Part shown: positions 7,747 through 15,323 of the stretch, piece after piece | Layout of the letters: each line of letters opens with the position of its first letter | Numbering within the stretch: position 1 is the stretch's first letter | From: Micromonospora echinospora | GTDB lineage: Bacteria > Actinomycetota > Actinomycetes > Mycobacteriales > Micromonosporaceae | Reading direction: 5' to 3' | DNA length: 64,000 nt | NCBI RefSeq assembly: GCF_014203425.1 | Contig: NZ_JACHJC010000001.1 | Span: 1,550,001-1,614,000, forward strand | Translations under genes and position numbers: made by a program | The notes under the pieces: model-generated | The model's database searches: none | What the model was told of the DNA's origin: nothing | Seen by the model: only the letters and a program-made list of their open reading frames with translations

Positions 7747-8889
7747 ATGAGGCACGGCTTCGAGACACTCGCGATCCACGCCGGTCAGGCCCCGGAGGCC
7801 CGCACCGGCGCGGTGATTCCGCCGATCTACCAGACCAGCACGTACGCCCAGGACGCCGTCGGCGCGCCGCGCGAGGGCTACGAGTACAGCCGCTCCGGCA
7901 ACCCCACCCGGGACGCGCTCCAGGAATGCCTGGCGGCGCTGGAGGGCGGCCAGGTGGGGCTCGCCTTCGCCAGCGGGCTGGCCGCCGAGGACACGCTGCT
8001 GCGGACCGTCTGCAAGCCGGGCGACCACGTGGTGATCCCGGACGACGCGTACGGCGGCAGCTACCGGCTGTTCGCCAAGGTGGCCGAGCGCTGGGGGCTG
8101 GCGTACACCCCGGCGAAGGTCTCCGACCCGGACGCCGTGCGCGCGGCGATCCGACCGGGCGCCACCCGGATCGTGTGGGTGGAGACGCCGACCAACCCGC
8201 TGCTCGGCATCGCCGACATCGCGGCGCTGGCCGCCGTGGCGCACGACGCCGGCGCGCTGCTGGTGGTCGACAACACGTTCGCCTCGCCGTACCTGCAGCA
8301 GCCGATCGCGTTCGGCGCGGACGTGGTGGTGCACTCCACCACCAAGTACGTCGGCGGACACTCCGACGTGGTCGGCGGCGCGCTCGTCTCCGCGGACCGC
8401 GCGCTCGGCGAGGAGCTGCGCTACCACCAGAACGCGATGGGCGCGATCAACGGCCCGTTCGACGCCTGGCTCACCCTGCGCGGCATCAAGACCCTCGGGG
8501 TACGGATGGACCGGCACTGCGACAACGCCGAGCGGATCGCGGCCTACCTGGACGGCCACGCGAAGGTCGCGCAGGTCATCTACCCGGGCCTGCCGTCGCA
8601 CCCCGGGCACGAGGTGGCCGCCAAGCAGATGCGGCGGTTCGGCGGCATGATCTCGTTCCGCGCGGCGGGCGGCGAGGAGCACGCCGTGGAGATCTGCAAC
8701 CGGGCCCGGCTGTTCGTGCTCGCCGAGTCGCTCGGCGGCGTCGAGTCCCTGATCGAGCACCCCGGCCGGATGACACACGCGAGCGCTGCGGGCTCGCCGC
8801 TTGAAGTTCCCGGCGATCTCGTGCGACTGTCTGTCGGCATCGAGACGGTCGACGACCTGCTAGCCGATCTGGAGCAGGCCCTGGGCTGA
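7747..8889 (+). CDS. metB: Cystathionine gamma-synthase
   Basis: A 380-residue PLP enzyme of the Cys/Met metabolism family. It carries YEYSRSGNPTRDALQ, the PLP-binding ETPTNPLL and VVDNTFASPY, and HSTTKYVGGHSD with the Schiff-base lysine near residue 200. It joins an O-acylhomoserine with cysteine to make cystathionine; a cystathionine gamma-lyase role cannot be excluded from sequence alone. There is no ribosome site. A -10-like TAACGT (7734-7739) ends 7 nt before the ATG, so the transcript is probably leaderless. Mycobacteria also have metB next to greA and mca. Confidence 0.9.
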   Translation: MRHGFETLAIHAGQAPEARTGAVIPPIYQTSTYAQDAVGAPREGYEYSRSGNPTRDALQECLAALEGGQVGLAFASGLAAEDTLLRTVCKPGDHVVIPDDAYGGSYRLFAKVAERWGLAYTPAKVSDPDAVRAAIRPGATRIVWVETPTNPLLGIADIAALAAVAHDAGALLVVDNTFASPYLQQPIAFGADVVVHSTTKYVGGHSDVVGGALVSADRALGEELRYHQNAMGAINGPFDAWLTLRGIKTLGVRMDRHCDNAERIAAYLDGHAKVAQVIYPGLPSHPGHEVAAKQMRRFGGMISFRAAGGEEHAVEICNRARLFVLAESLGGVESLIEHPGRMTHASAAGSPLEVPGDLVRLSVGIETVDDLLADLEQALG

Positions 8890-8911
8890 CCGCTGGCTGG
8901 GGAGGGTGGCA

Positions 8912-10318
8912 GTGCCGGAGATCTTGCCGACGACGTGGGTCGGTGCGACAGCGAAACAGATCGCCCGGGCGGTACGCCGTGGCGACGTCTCCGCCACCCA
9001 GGTCGTCGCCGACCACCTGGATCACGTGGCCCGGGTCGACGCCGAGCTGGCCGCGTTCCGCACGGTACGCGGCGGTGAGGCGATCACCGAGGCCGAGAAG
9101 GTCGACGAGCAGGAGGAACTGGCGAACCTCCCGCTCGCCGGCGTGCCGGTGGCGGTCAAGGAGAACACGCCGGTGGCCGGCCTGCCCACGTGGAACGGGT
9201 CGGCCGCGATGCGTACCGGCGTGGCGGAGGCCGACCACGAGGTGGTCCGGCGGCTGCGCGGCGCGGGCGCGGTGATCCTGGGCGTGACCCGGATGCCGGA
9301 ACTGGGCCTGTGGGCGCTCACCGACGACGCCACCGGGGCCACCCGCAACCCGTGGGACACGACGCGTACCCCCGGCGGCTCCTCCGGCGGCGCGGCCGCC
9401 GCGGTGGCCGCCGGGCTGGTGCCGATGGCCCACGGCAACGACGGCCTCGGCTCGATCCGTATTCCGGCGGCCTGCTGCGGCCTGGTCGGGCTCAAGCCCG
9501 GCCGGGGCGTGGTGCCCTGCCAGCTCGGCGCGGACGACTGGTTCGGCCTGACCGAGCACGGCATGCTCACCAGCACAGTGGCCGACGCGGTGGTCGGCTT
9601 CTCGGTGCTCGCCGGTCGCCGGCCGGACAAGCTGGTCCCACCGGCGCGGCTGCGGGTCGGCGTCTCGCTGCGCTCGCCGGTGCGCGGCGTCTCCCCGGAC
9701 GGGCCGAACCGGGACGCGGTCGCCGCCGCCGGCCGGCTGCTCGCCGCCGCCGGTCACGACACCGTGCCCACCGACCCGGTCTACCCGACCCGGCTGGGCC
9801 TGCAGGGCATCGCCACGTGGTTCGCGGCGGCCGCCGCCGACGTGCGCGCCGCCGGGGTCGCCCCGCGCCAGCTCCAGCGGCGCAGCCGCCGGCACGTCAC
9901 GCTGGGCGAGTGGGCGCAGCGCCGGGGGTACGTGCGGGAGGCCGACCGGACCGCCTGGCGCGAACGGTCGGTGAACTTCTTCGCGGACAACTCGATCGAC
10001 CTGCTGCTCACCCCGGCGCTGGCCGGGCCGCCGCCGGAGGCCGCCGGCTGGTCCGGCCGCTCCTGGCTCGCGAACATGTCGGCGAACATCAGGTACGCCC
10101 CGTACGCGGCGCCGTGGAACATCGCCGGGCTGCCGTCGATCGTGGTGCCGGTCGGCCGCCGCCCGGACGGGCTGCCGGTGGGCGTGCAGTTCGTCGGCCC
10201 GCCCGGCTCGGAGCTGCTGCTGCTCGGCGTGGCCGGCCAGTTCGAGATGCAGGCGCCGTGGGCGCGGCACGCCCCCGGCTACCCCCGGATCGATACGGGG
10301 TCGCCGGCCGCCGCGTGA
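8912..10318 (+). CDS. Amidase-signature enzyme
   Basis: A 468-residue amidase-signature hydrolase. The Ser-cisSer-Lys triad is visible: VAVKEN near residue 85 (Lys), GGSSGGAAAA near 160 (cis-Ser region) and GNDGLGSIRIPAACCGLVGL (nucleophile Ser). It should hydrolyse a small amide in the cytoplasm; the substrate is unknown. GatA is unlikely because there are no gatB/gatC neighbours and the length is short. GTG 8912 is preferred over GTG 8906 because GGAGG (8901-8905) is then 6 nt away. It lies 22 nt after metB and may be co-transcribed. Confidence 0.88.
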   Translation: MPEILPTTWVGATAKQIARAVRRGDVSATQVVADHLDHVARVDAELAAFRTVRGGEAITEAEKVDEQEELANLPLAGVPVAVKENTPVAGLPTWNGSAAMRTGVAEADHEVVRRLRGAGAVILGVTRMPELGLWALTDDATGATRNPWDTTRTPGGSSGGAAAAVAAGLVPMAHGNDGLGSIRIPAACCGLVGLKPGRGVVPCQLGADDWFGLTEHGMLTSTVADAVVGFSVLAGRRPDKLVPPARLRVGVSLRSPVRGVSPDGPNRDAVAAAGRLLAAAGHDTVPTDPVYPTRLGLQGIATWFAAAAADVRAAGVAPRQLQRRSRRHVTLGEWAQRRGYVREADRTAWRERSVNFFADNSIDLLLTPALAGPPPEAAGWSGRSWLANMSANIRYAPYAAPWNIAGLPSIVVPVGRRPDGLPVGVQFVGPPGSELLLLGVAGQFEMQAPWARHAPGYPRIDTGSPAAA

Positions 10319-10370
10319 TCGTCTAGCGTGTGCGCGCCCCTGTCGCGCACACCATCTCGGACGGTCCCCG

Positions 10371-11261
10371 ATGCACTGCCAGACCTGCGGGGACGCCACG
10401 TCCCCGGCCTACGAGGAGTGCCAGCGTTGCGGAACGCGCGTCGGCCAGCCCGCCGTGGCCCCCGGCGCGCCCACCTACGGCGTACGCGGACTGGCCGTGG
10501 CCAGCGCGTTCGCGGTCGGCGCCGCCACCCTGTGCTACCTGCTGACGGCCCTGTTCCCCCTGGTGGGCGCAGAGATGGCCCGCTCGGCCGCCGAGCAGCT
10601 CGACCGGGACGTGCTGCTCGGCGTCGTGCTGGTCGAGGTGCTGTTCACCCTTCCCTACCTGCTCGCCCTGCTGACCGCCGGGACGCTCGTGGTGATCTGG
10701 ACCTGGCGGGCACGCAAGAACCTGGACGCCTTCCCGGGCGCCGTGCCGAACCTGAGTCCGGCGTGGGCGATCGCCGGGTGGCTGGTGCCGTTCGCCAACT
10801 TCGTCGTGCCGGCCCGGGTGCTCGCCGACCTGCTCCGCAACAGCGTGTGGCAGCGCCGCCAGTCGTGGCTGGTCGGAGTGTGGTGGGTGAGCTGGCTGGT
10901 GTTCCTGATCGGTGACCGGTTCGTCGCGCGGGCCGAGCAGCAGCGGTACGACCGGCTGACCGAGCTGCCCCGCAACGACGCGGAGTTCGGCACGTACGTG
11001 CGCTTCTACGAGGAGGCGCTCGCGCCCCGGCTGACGCCGGCGGTGGCCTGTCTGATCGCCGGGATCGCGTTCGTCGTGCTGGTCCGCCGGATCTCCGCCG
11101 CCCAGCAGGACCGGCTCGCGCGGGCCGTGCCGGCGTGGCCCGGCTGGCCCGGCTCGGCCGGTCACCCGGGCTGGTCCGCCCCCGCCGCCGCGGTGCCGGG
11201 CGCGCCGCCGGCCATGTCGCCGCAGGTTCCGCCGGGACCGAATGGCACGATCGGGGCATGA
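10371..11261 (+). CDS. DUF4328 membrane protein with N-terminal zinc ribbon
   Basis: A 296-residue protein. Residues 1-23 hold two cysteine pairs (CQTC and CQRC) forming a small zinc ribbon. Hydrophobic segments follow near 40-60, 85-110, 130-150, 165-185 and 220-240. The RARKNLDAFPGA and SPAWAIAGWLVPFANFVVPARVL region is characteristic of DUF4328. The last 50 residues are Pro/Gly/Ala-rich. Function is unknown. Its stop overlaps the ilvA start by 4 nt. A TAGCGT sequence at 10324-10329 may be its promoter -10. Confidence 0.8.
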   Translation: MHCQTCGDATSPAYEECQRCGTRVGQPAVAPGAPTYGVRGLAVASAFAVGAATLCYLLTALFPLVGAEMARSAAEQLDRDVLLGVVLVEVLFTLPYLLALLTAGTLVVIWTWRARKNLDAFPGAVPNLSPAWAIAGWLVPFANFVVPARVLADLLRNSVWQRRQSWLVGVWWVSWLVFLIGDRFVARAEQQRYDRLTELPRNDAEFGTYVRFYEEALAPRLTPAVACLIAGIAFVVLVRRISAAQQDRLARAVPAWPGWPGSAGHPGWSAPAAAVPGAPPAMSPQVPPGPNGTIGA

Positions 11262-12478
11262 CGGAACTGGTCGGTCTCGCCGACGTTCAAGCCGCGCGGG
11301 AACTGCTCGGCGGTGTCACCCGTACCACCCCGCTGGAGCCGTCCCGGCCGCTCAGCGCGGCGTTCGGCGGGCCGGTCTGGCTCAAGTGCGAGAACCTGCA
11401 ACGCGCCGGGTCGTACAAGGTGCGCGGCGCGTACGTGCGGATCTCCCGGCTCTCGGCCGAGGAGCGGTCCCGCGGCGTGGTCGCGGCGAGCGCCGGCAAC
11501 CACGCCCAGGGGGTGGCGCTGGCCGCCGGCCTGGTCGGCGCGCACGCCACCGTCTTCATGCCGGTGAACGCGCCGCTGCCGAAGGTCGCCGCGACGAAGG
11601 GGTACGGCGCGCAGGTCGAGCTGGTCGGCAACACGGTCGACGAGTCGCTCGTCGCGGCGCAGACCTTCGCGGAGCGGACCGGTGCGGTGTTCATCCACCC
11701 GTTCGACCACGCGGACGTGATCGCCGGGCAGGGCACTGTGGCGCTGGAGATCCTCGAACAGTGCCCGGACGTGCGCACCATCGTGACCGGGGTGGGCGGT
11801 GGCGGGCTGGTCTCCGGGGTGGCGGTGGCGGCCAAGGCGCTGCGTCCCGACGTACGCGTGATCGGGGTCCAGGCGGCGAGCGCCGCCGCCTTTCCGCCCT
11901 CGCTGCGGGCCGGCGAGCCGGTACGTCTGCCCTCGTTCGCGACGATCGCCGACGGGATTGCCGTCGGCCGACCGGGGGAGCTGACCTTCACGCACGTCCG
12001 CAAGTTCGTCGACGAGGTCGTCACGGTCTCCGAGGAGGACATCTCCCGGGCGCTGCTGATGCTGCTGGAACGCGGCAAGCAGGTCGTCGAGCCGGCCGGC
12101 GCAGTCGGCGTGGCGGCGCTGCTGGCCGGCGCGGTGGAGGTGACCACGCCGGTGGTCGCGGTGCTCTCCGGCGGCAACATCGATCCGCTGCTCATGCTCC
12201 GGGTGATCGAGCACGGCCTGGCGGCGGCCGGCCGTTTCCTGCGGATCACGGTGCGCTGCACGGACCGGCCCGGCCAGCTCGCCTCCCTGCTCGGCGAGAT
12301 CGCCGAGCACCGGGCCAACGTGGTGGACGTGGTGCACCAGCGGGCCAACCCGCACCTGCGTCTCGGCGAGGTGGAGGTGGCCCTGTCCGTGGAGACACGC
12401 GGGGTGGAGCACTCGGACACCCTGATCAGCGCGTTGCGGGCCAGCGGCTACCAGGTGGTCTTCACCGGCGAGGGCTGA
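11258..12478 (+). CDS. ilvA: Threonine ammonia-lyase (threonine dehydratase)
   Basis: A 406-residue PLP fold-type II enzyme. The PLP lysine is in AGSYKVRGAY near residue 57. The glycine loop GVGGGGLVSG and SGGNIDP complete the cofactor site. A C-terminal ACT-like domain (residues about 325-406, RFLRITVRCTDRPGQLASLL) matches the catabolic-length TdcB/IlvA variant rather than the long biosynthetic enzyme with two regulatory domains. It deaminates threonine to 2-oxobutanoate, feeding isoleucine synthesis. It is translationally coupled to the preceding DUF4328 gene (ATGA). Confidence 0.92.
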   Translation: MTELVGLADVQAARELLGGVTRTTPLEPSRPLSAAFGGPVWLKCENLQRAGSYKVRGAYVRISRLSAEERSRGVVAASAGNHAQGVALAAGLVGAHATVFMPVNAPLPKVAATKGYGAQVELVGNTVDESLVAAQTFAERTGAVFIHPFDHADVIAGQGTVALEILEQCPDVRTIVTGVGGGGLVSGVAVAAKALRPDVRVIGVQAASAAAFPPSLRAGEPVRLPSFATIADGIAVGRPGELTFTHVRKFVDEVVTVSEEDISRALLMLLERGKQVVEPAGAVGVAALLAGAVEVTTPVVAVLSGGNIDPLLMLRVIEHGLAAAGRFLRITVRCTDRPGQLASLLGEIAEHRANVVDVVHQRANPHLRLGEVEVALSVETRGVEHSDTLISALRASGYQVVFTGEG

Positions 12479-12495
12479 GCATTCACGGTGAACGC

Positions 12496-12530
12496 GAACG
12501 CCCCGGCCGGATGATCCGGGCGGGGCGTTC
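12496..12530. terminator. Bidirectional terminator, ilvA / greA
   Basis: GAACGCCCCG (12496-12505) pairs perfectly with CGGGGCGTTC (12521-12530), with an inner CCGG/CCGG pairing in the loop. It lies between convergent ilvA and greA. Confidence 0.8.
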
Positions 12531-12610
12531 GGGTGTGCGGCTCGGGTCCGAGGAGCCTGTCAGCCTCGGTCGGGTTCGGGACCCGAGCCATCCGGCGCGG
12601 GTCCGGAAGG

Positions 12611-13111
12611 TCAGCCGCTGTACGGCTCGAAGGAAACGATCGTCACCTTGATATCGGCGCCGCTGGGAGCGGTGTAGGTGCAGGTCTGCCCTGCCTTGCC
12701 GCCGAGGATGGCTCGGCCGAGCGCGGACTCGGGGCTGTAGACCGTCAGGTCGGTGGTGGCGGCGATCTCCCGCGAGCCGAGCAGGAACGTCTCGCTGTCG
12801 TCGGCGTCGTCGTCGAAGTAGATCTTCACGACCATGCCGGGCGCCACCGCGTCGGTGTCCGGAGCCTCACCGACCTTGGCGGTGCGCAGCAGCTCCTTCA
12901 GGTAGAGAATGCGACCCTCGGCCTTGCCCTGCTCCTCGCGGGCGGCGTGGTAGCCACCGTTCTCCCGCAGGTCGCCCTCCTCGCGCCGGGCGTTGATCTC
13001 GGCGGCGATGACCGGTCGATTGGCGATCAGCTCGTCGAGCTCTGCCTGCAGACGGTCGTAGGCGTCCTGGGACAGCCAGGTGGCGGGCGCCTCGTTTCCA
13101 TTTGTGGACAC
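12611..13111 (-). CDS. greA: Transcription elongation factor GreA
   Basis: A 166-residue GreA. The N-terminal coiled coil carries the acidic tip in [22 protein letters not shown] near residue 45-65. The C-terminal FKBP-like domain has [17 protein letters not shown]. It rescues backtracked RNA polymerase by stimulating transcript cleavage. The GTG at 13111 ([14 protein letters not shown]) is chosen because a GAGGAG site lies just upstream and the length then matches the family; a longer frame to 13198 adds an unlikely N-terminus. The order greA, DUF4307 gene, mca is conserved in mycobacteria. Confidence 0.96.
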   Translation of the reverse strand: MSTNGNEAPATWLSQDAYDRLQAELDELIANRPVIAAEINARREEGDLRENGGYHAAREEQGKAEGRILYLKELLRTAKVGEAPDTDAVAPGMVVKIYFDDDADDSETFLLGSREIAATTDLTVYSPESALGRAILGGKAGQTCTYTAPSGADIKVTIVSFEPYSG

Positions 13112-13195
13112 AGGCGGTCTCCTCGGTTGGTGCGGACTGGCTGACAGGTGAACTTGCAAGGCTACCAGTGCCGCACACGTCGAGGTGTGATCAAT

Positions 13196-13225
13196 CACCC
13201 CGGTGCCGGCGGCGGGACCGGGGTG
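13196..13225 (-). terminator. Terminator after the DUF4307 gene
   Basis: CACCCCGGT (13196-13204) pairs with ACCGGGGTG (13217-13225), a 9-bp G+C-rich stem 30 nt beyond the DUF4307 stop. There is no strong T-tract. Confidence 0.5.
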
Positions 13226-13255
13226 CGGTTGCCGGCGGCTCGCCGGCGCTCCGGC

Positions 13256-13690
13256 TCAGCCGGCCGGCCGGCAGCGCAACACCTCGCCGATGAACGGCCG
13301 GGCGCTGGTGGGCACCTCCTGGCGGGTCCGGATGTGGCGCTGGCCCGGCTCGGCGGTCACCGTGGTCTCGACGCTGCCCACCTGGGCGCCGTCGTGCGAG
13401 CGGGCCCGCAGCAGACAGGTGGCGGAGCCACCCGGCGGCACGGTGACCCGGAAGTCGACAGTCACCCGGGAGTCGGTGATGTCGGAGTAGCTGATCATCT
13501 CGCCCTGGTACTCCGGGTCGCCGTACTGGTAGTAGAGCTTCGCCGCGCCCAGCCCGAGGACGGCGAGCAGGACCGTCACCGTCAGGGCGAGCAGGAGGGG
13601 CCGGCGGCGGCCCGGCTCCCGGCGTCGGCCGTACCGGCCGGGCGGGAAGACCGGCGCTCCCGCTGCGACTGTGGCGTGCGTCTCGCTCAC
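13256..13690 (-). CDS. DUF4307 membrane-anchored protein
   Basis: A 144-residue protein with a short basic N-terminus (RYGRRREPGRRRP), one transmembrane helix near residues 31-52 (LLLALTVTVLLAVLGLGAAK) and an exported domain with two cysteines (ATCLL, LRCRP). It matches DUF4307, the family lying between greA and mca in actinobacteria (Rv1081c in M. tuberculosis). The function is unknown; the neighbourhood suggests a link to envelope or redox maintenance, but this is inference. The start is GTG 13690; longer in-frame extensions run into mca and are rejected. Confidence 0.82.
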   Translation of the reverse strand: MSETHATVAAGAPVFPPGRYGRRREPGRRRPLLLALTVTVLLAVLGLGAAKLYYQYGDPEYQGEMISYSDITDSRVTVDFRVTVPPGGSATCLLRARSHDGAQVGSVETTVTAEPGQRHIRTRQEVPTSARPFIGEVLRCRPAG

Positions 13691-13928
13691 CGGCGGGTAT
13701 CTCCTGGCGTTGTTGTCGGCGGCATCGGCAAGAATGGCTAGGTCCATCTTCCCAGCCCGGCGCTGAGTCAAGGATGGCAGGTCGGCCTGGACCGGCGGGC
13801 GTGGCCCTGGCCACTCCGGTGGCGGCCCCCGACCGGCCGTCACGGGGGCTTTCGCGGGCGCGGGGGGAGATTCCGGCAGGTCAGCCGACCGGACGTGGGT
13901 CGGCGGGCACAGACGAGGAGCGCCGAAG

Positions 13929-14810
13929 GTGGCAGAACAGCTGCGTCTCATGGCGGTGCACGCCCATCCCGACGACGAGTCGAGCAAGGGCGCCGCCACC
14001 ATGGCGAAATACGTCGCCGAGGGGGTGGACGTCCTGGTCGTCACCGCGACCGGTGGCGAGCGGGGCAGCGTGCTCAACCCGAAGATGGACCGCCCCGACG
14101 TGTGGGCCAACATCGGTGACATCCGGCGGGCCGAGATGGACGCCGCCCGGGCCATCCTCGGCGTCGAGCAGGCGTGGCTGGGCTTCGTCGACTCCGGGCT
14201 GCCCGAAGGCGACCCGCTGCCGCCGCTGCCGGAGGGCTGCTTCGCCCTGCAGGACGTGGACGCCGCCGCCGCGCCGCTGGTGCGCCTGATGCGGCAGTTC
14301 CGCCCGCACGTCGTCACCACGTACGACGAGGAGGGCGGCTACCCGCACCCCGACCACATCATGACGCACAAGATCACCGTGGCGGCGTTCGACGCGGCCG
14401 GTGACCCGGAGCGTCACCCCGAGCTGGGCGAGCCGTGGCAGCCGCTCAAGCTCTACTACGACGTGGGCTTCTCCCGCGCCAAGATCATGAGCCTCCACGA
14501 GGCGGTGCTCGCCGCCGGGCTCGAGTCGCCGTACGGCGAGTGGATGAAGCGCTGGGACGAGCGCCCCGACAAGGGTGCGCGGATCACCACCCGCGTCGAG
14601 TGCGCCGACTACTTCCCGGTCCGCGACGACGCCCTGCGCGCCCACGCCACCCAGATCGACCCGGACGGGTTCTGGTTCCAGGTGCCGATGGAGCTGCAGA
14701 AGCGCGCCTGGCCGACGGAGGACTTCCAACTCGCCCGATCGCTGCTGGACAGCCCGCTGCCCGAGTCCGACCTGTTCGCGGGCGTCCGTGAGGCGTGCCG
14801 TGCCCACTGA
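13929..14810 (+). CDS. mca: Mycothiol S-conjugate amidase
   Basis: A 293-residue LmbE/PIG-L family zinc hydrolase. The metal site is AHAHPDDESSKG near residue 10-20 and YPHPDHIMTH near 143. Mca cleaves the S-conjugates that mycothiol forms with electrophiles and antibiotics, giving a mercapturic acid that is exported. The length and the context (divergent from the DUF4307 gene, next to a small membrane protein) favour Mca over the paralogue MshB. It implies that the organism makes mycothiol. Confidence 0.94.
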   Translation: MAEQLRLMAVHAHPDDESSKGAATMAKYVAEGVDVLVVTATGGERGSVLNPKMDRPDVWANIGDIRRAEMDAARAILGVEQAWLGFVDSGLPEGDPLPPLPEGCFALQDVDAAAAPLVRLMRQFRPHVVTTYDEEGGYPHPDHIMTHKITVAAFDAAGDPERHPELGEPWQPLKLYYDVGFSRAKIMSLHEAVLAAGLESPYGEWMKRWDERPDKGARITTRVECADYFPVRDDALRAHATQIDPDGFWFQVPMELQKRAWPTEDFQLARSLLDSPLPESDLFAGVREACRAH

Positions 14811-14858
14811 CCCGGCCGGGGTCTACCCTGGTGCTCAGTCGCACATCGGAGGAACACC

Positions 14859-15143
14859 ATGCTGACCACCGTCGAGGTGCTCGCGCAGAACAACTTCGGT
14901 GACACCCGCACGGGTGGTCTGGCCGGTCCGATGGGCCTCTTCCTCATCCTCGCGCTGGCCACCGTCACCGTCCTGCTGATCCGCAACATGAACGCCCGGC
15001 TGCGCCGGCTGCCCGACCGCTTCCCGCAGCAGGGCGGCCCGGACCGGGCCGATTCCGCAGTCGCCGATCCGACAGAAGGGCTCGTCGAGCAGGATTCACC
15101 GACGAACGCGCCCAGCGGCTCCCAGCAGCGCCGGAACAGCTGA
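14859..15143 (+). CDS. Small single-pass membrane protein downstream of mca
   Basis: A 94-residue protein with one transmembrane helix at residues about 24-43 (GPMGLFLILALATVTVLLIR) followed by a basic stretch (NMNARLRRLPDRFPQQ) and an acidic/Ser-rich tail. A GGAGG site lies 7 nt before the ATG, and a TACCCT -10-like element lies near 14823. The position matches the small membrane protein Rv1083 beside mca. Function is unknown. Confidence 0.75.
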   Translation: MLTTVEVLAQNNFGDTRTGGLAGPMGLFLILALATVTVLLIRNMNARLRRLPDRFPQQGGPDRADSAVADPTEGLVEQDSPTNAPSGSQQRRNS

Positions 15144-15323
15144 ACACCGCGTGAATCACGCCCAAGCCGGTCGTCGCCCCCTGTTGCGACCACCGGCTTT
15201 GGCTTAGCCTTCCGCCGGGGGGACCGTCAGGCCCCGGACCCTGCGCGGAAGGGGGACGCCGATGTCGAAGGCAACACCGGCCCCCGGCCATGCCCCCGCC
15301 CGGCCCGGTGACGGGGCGGCCCC

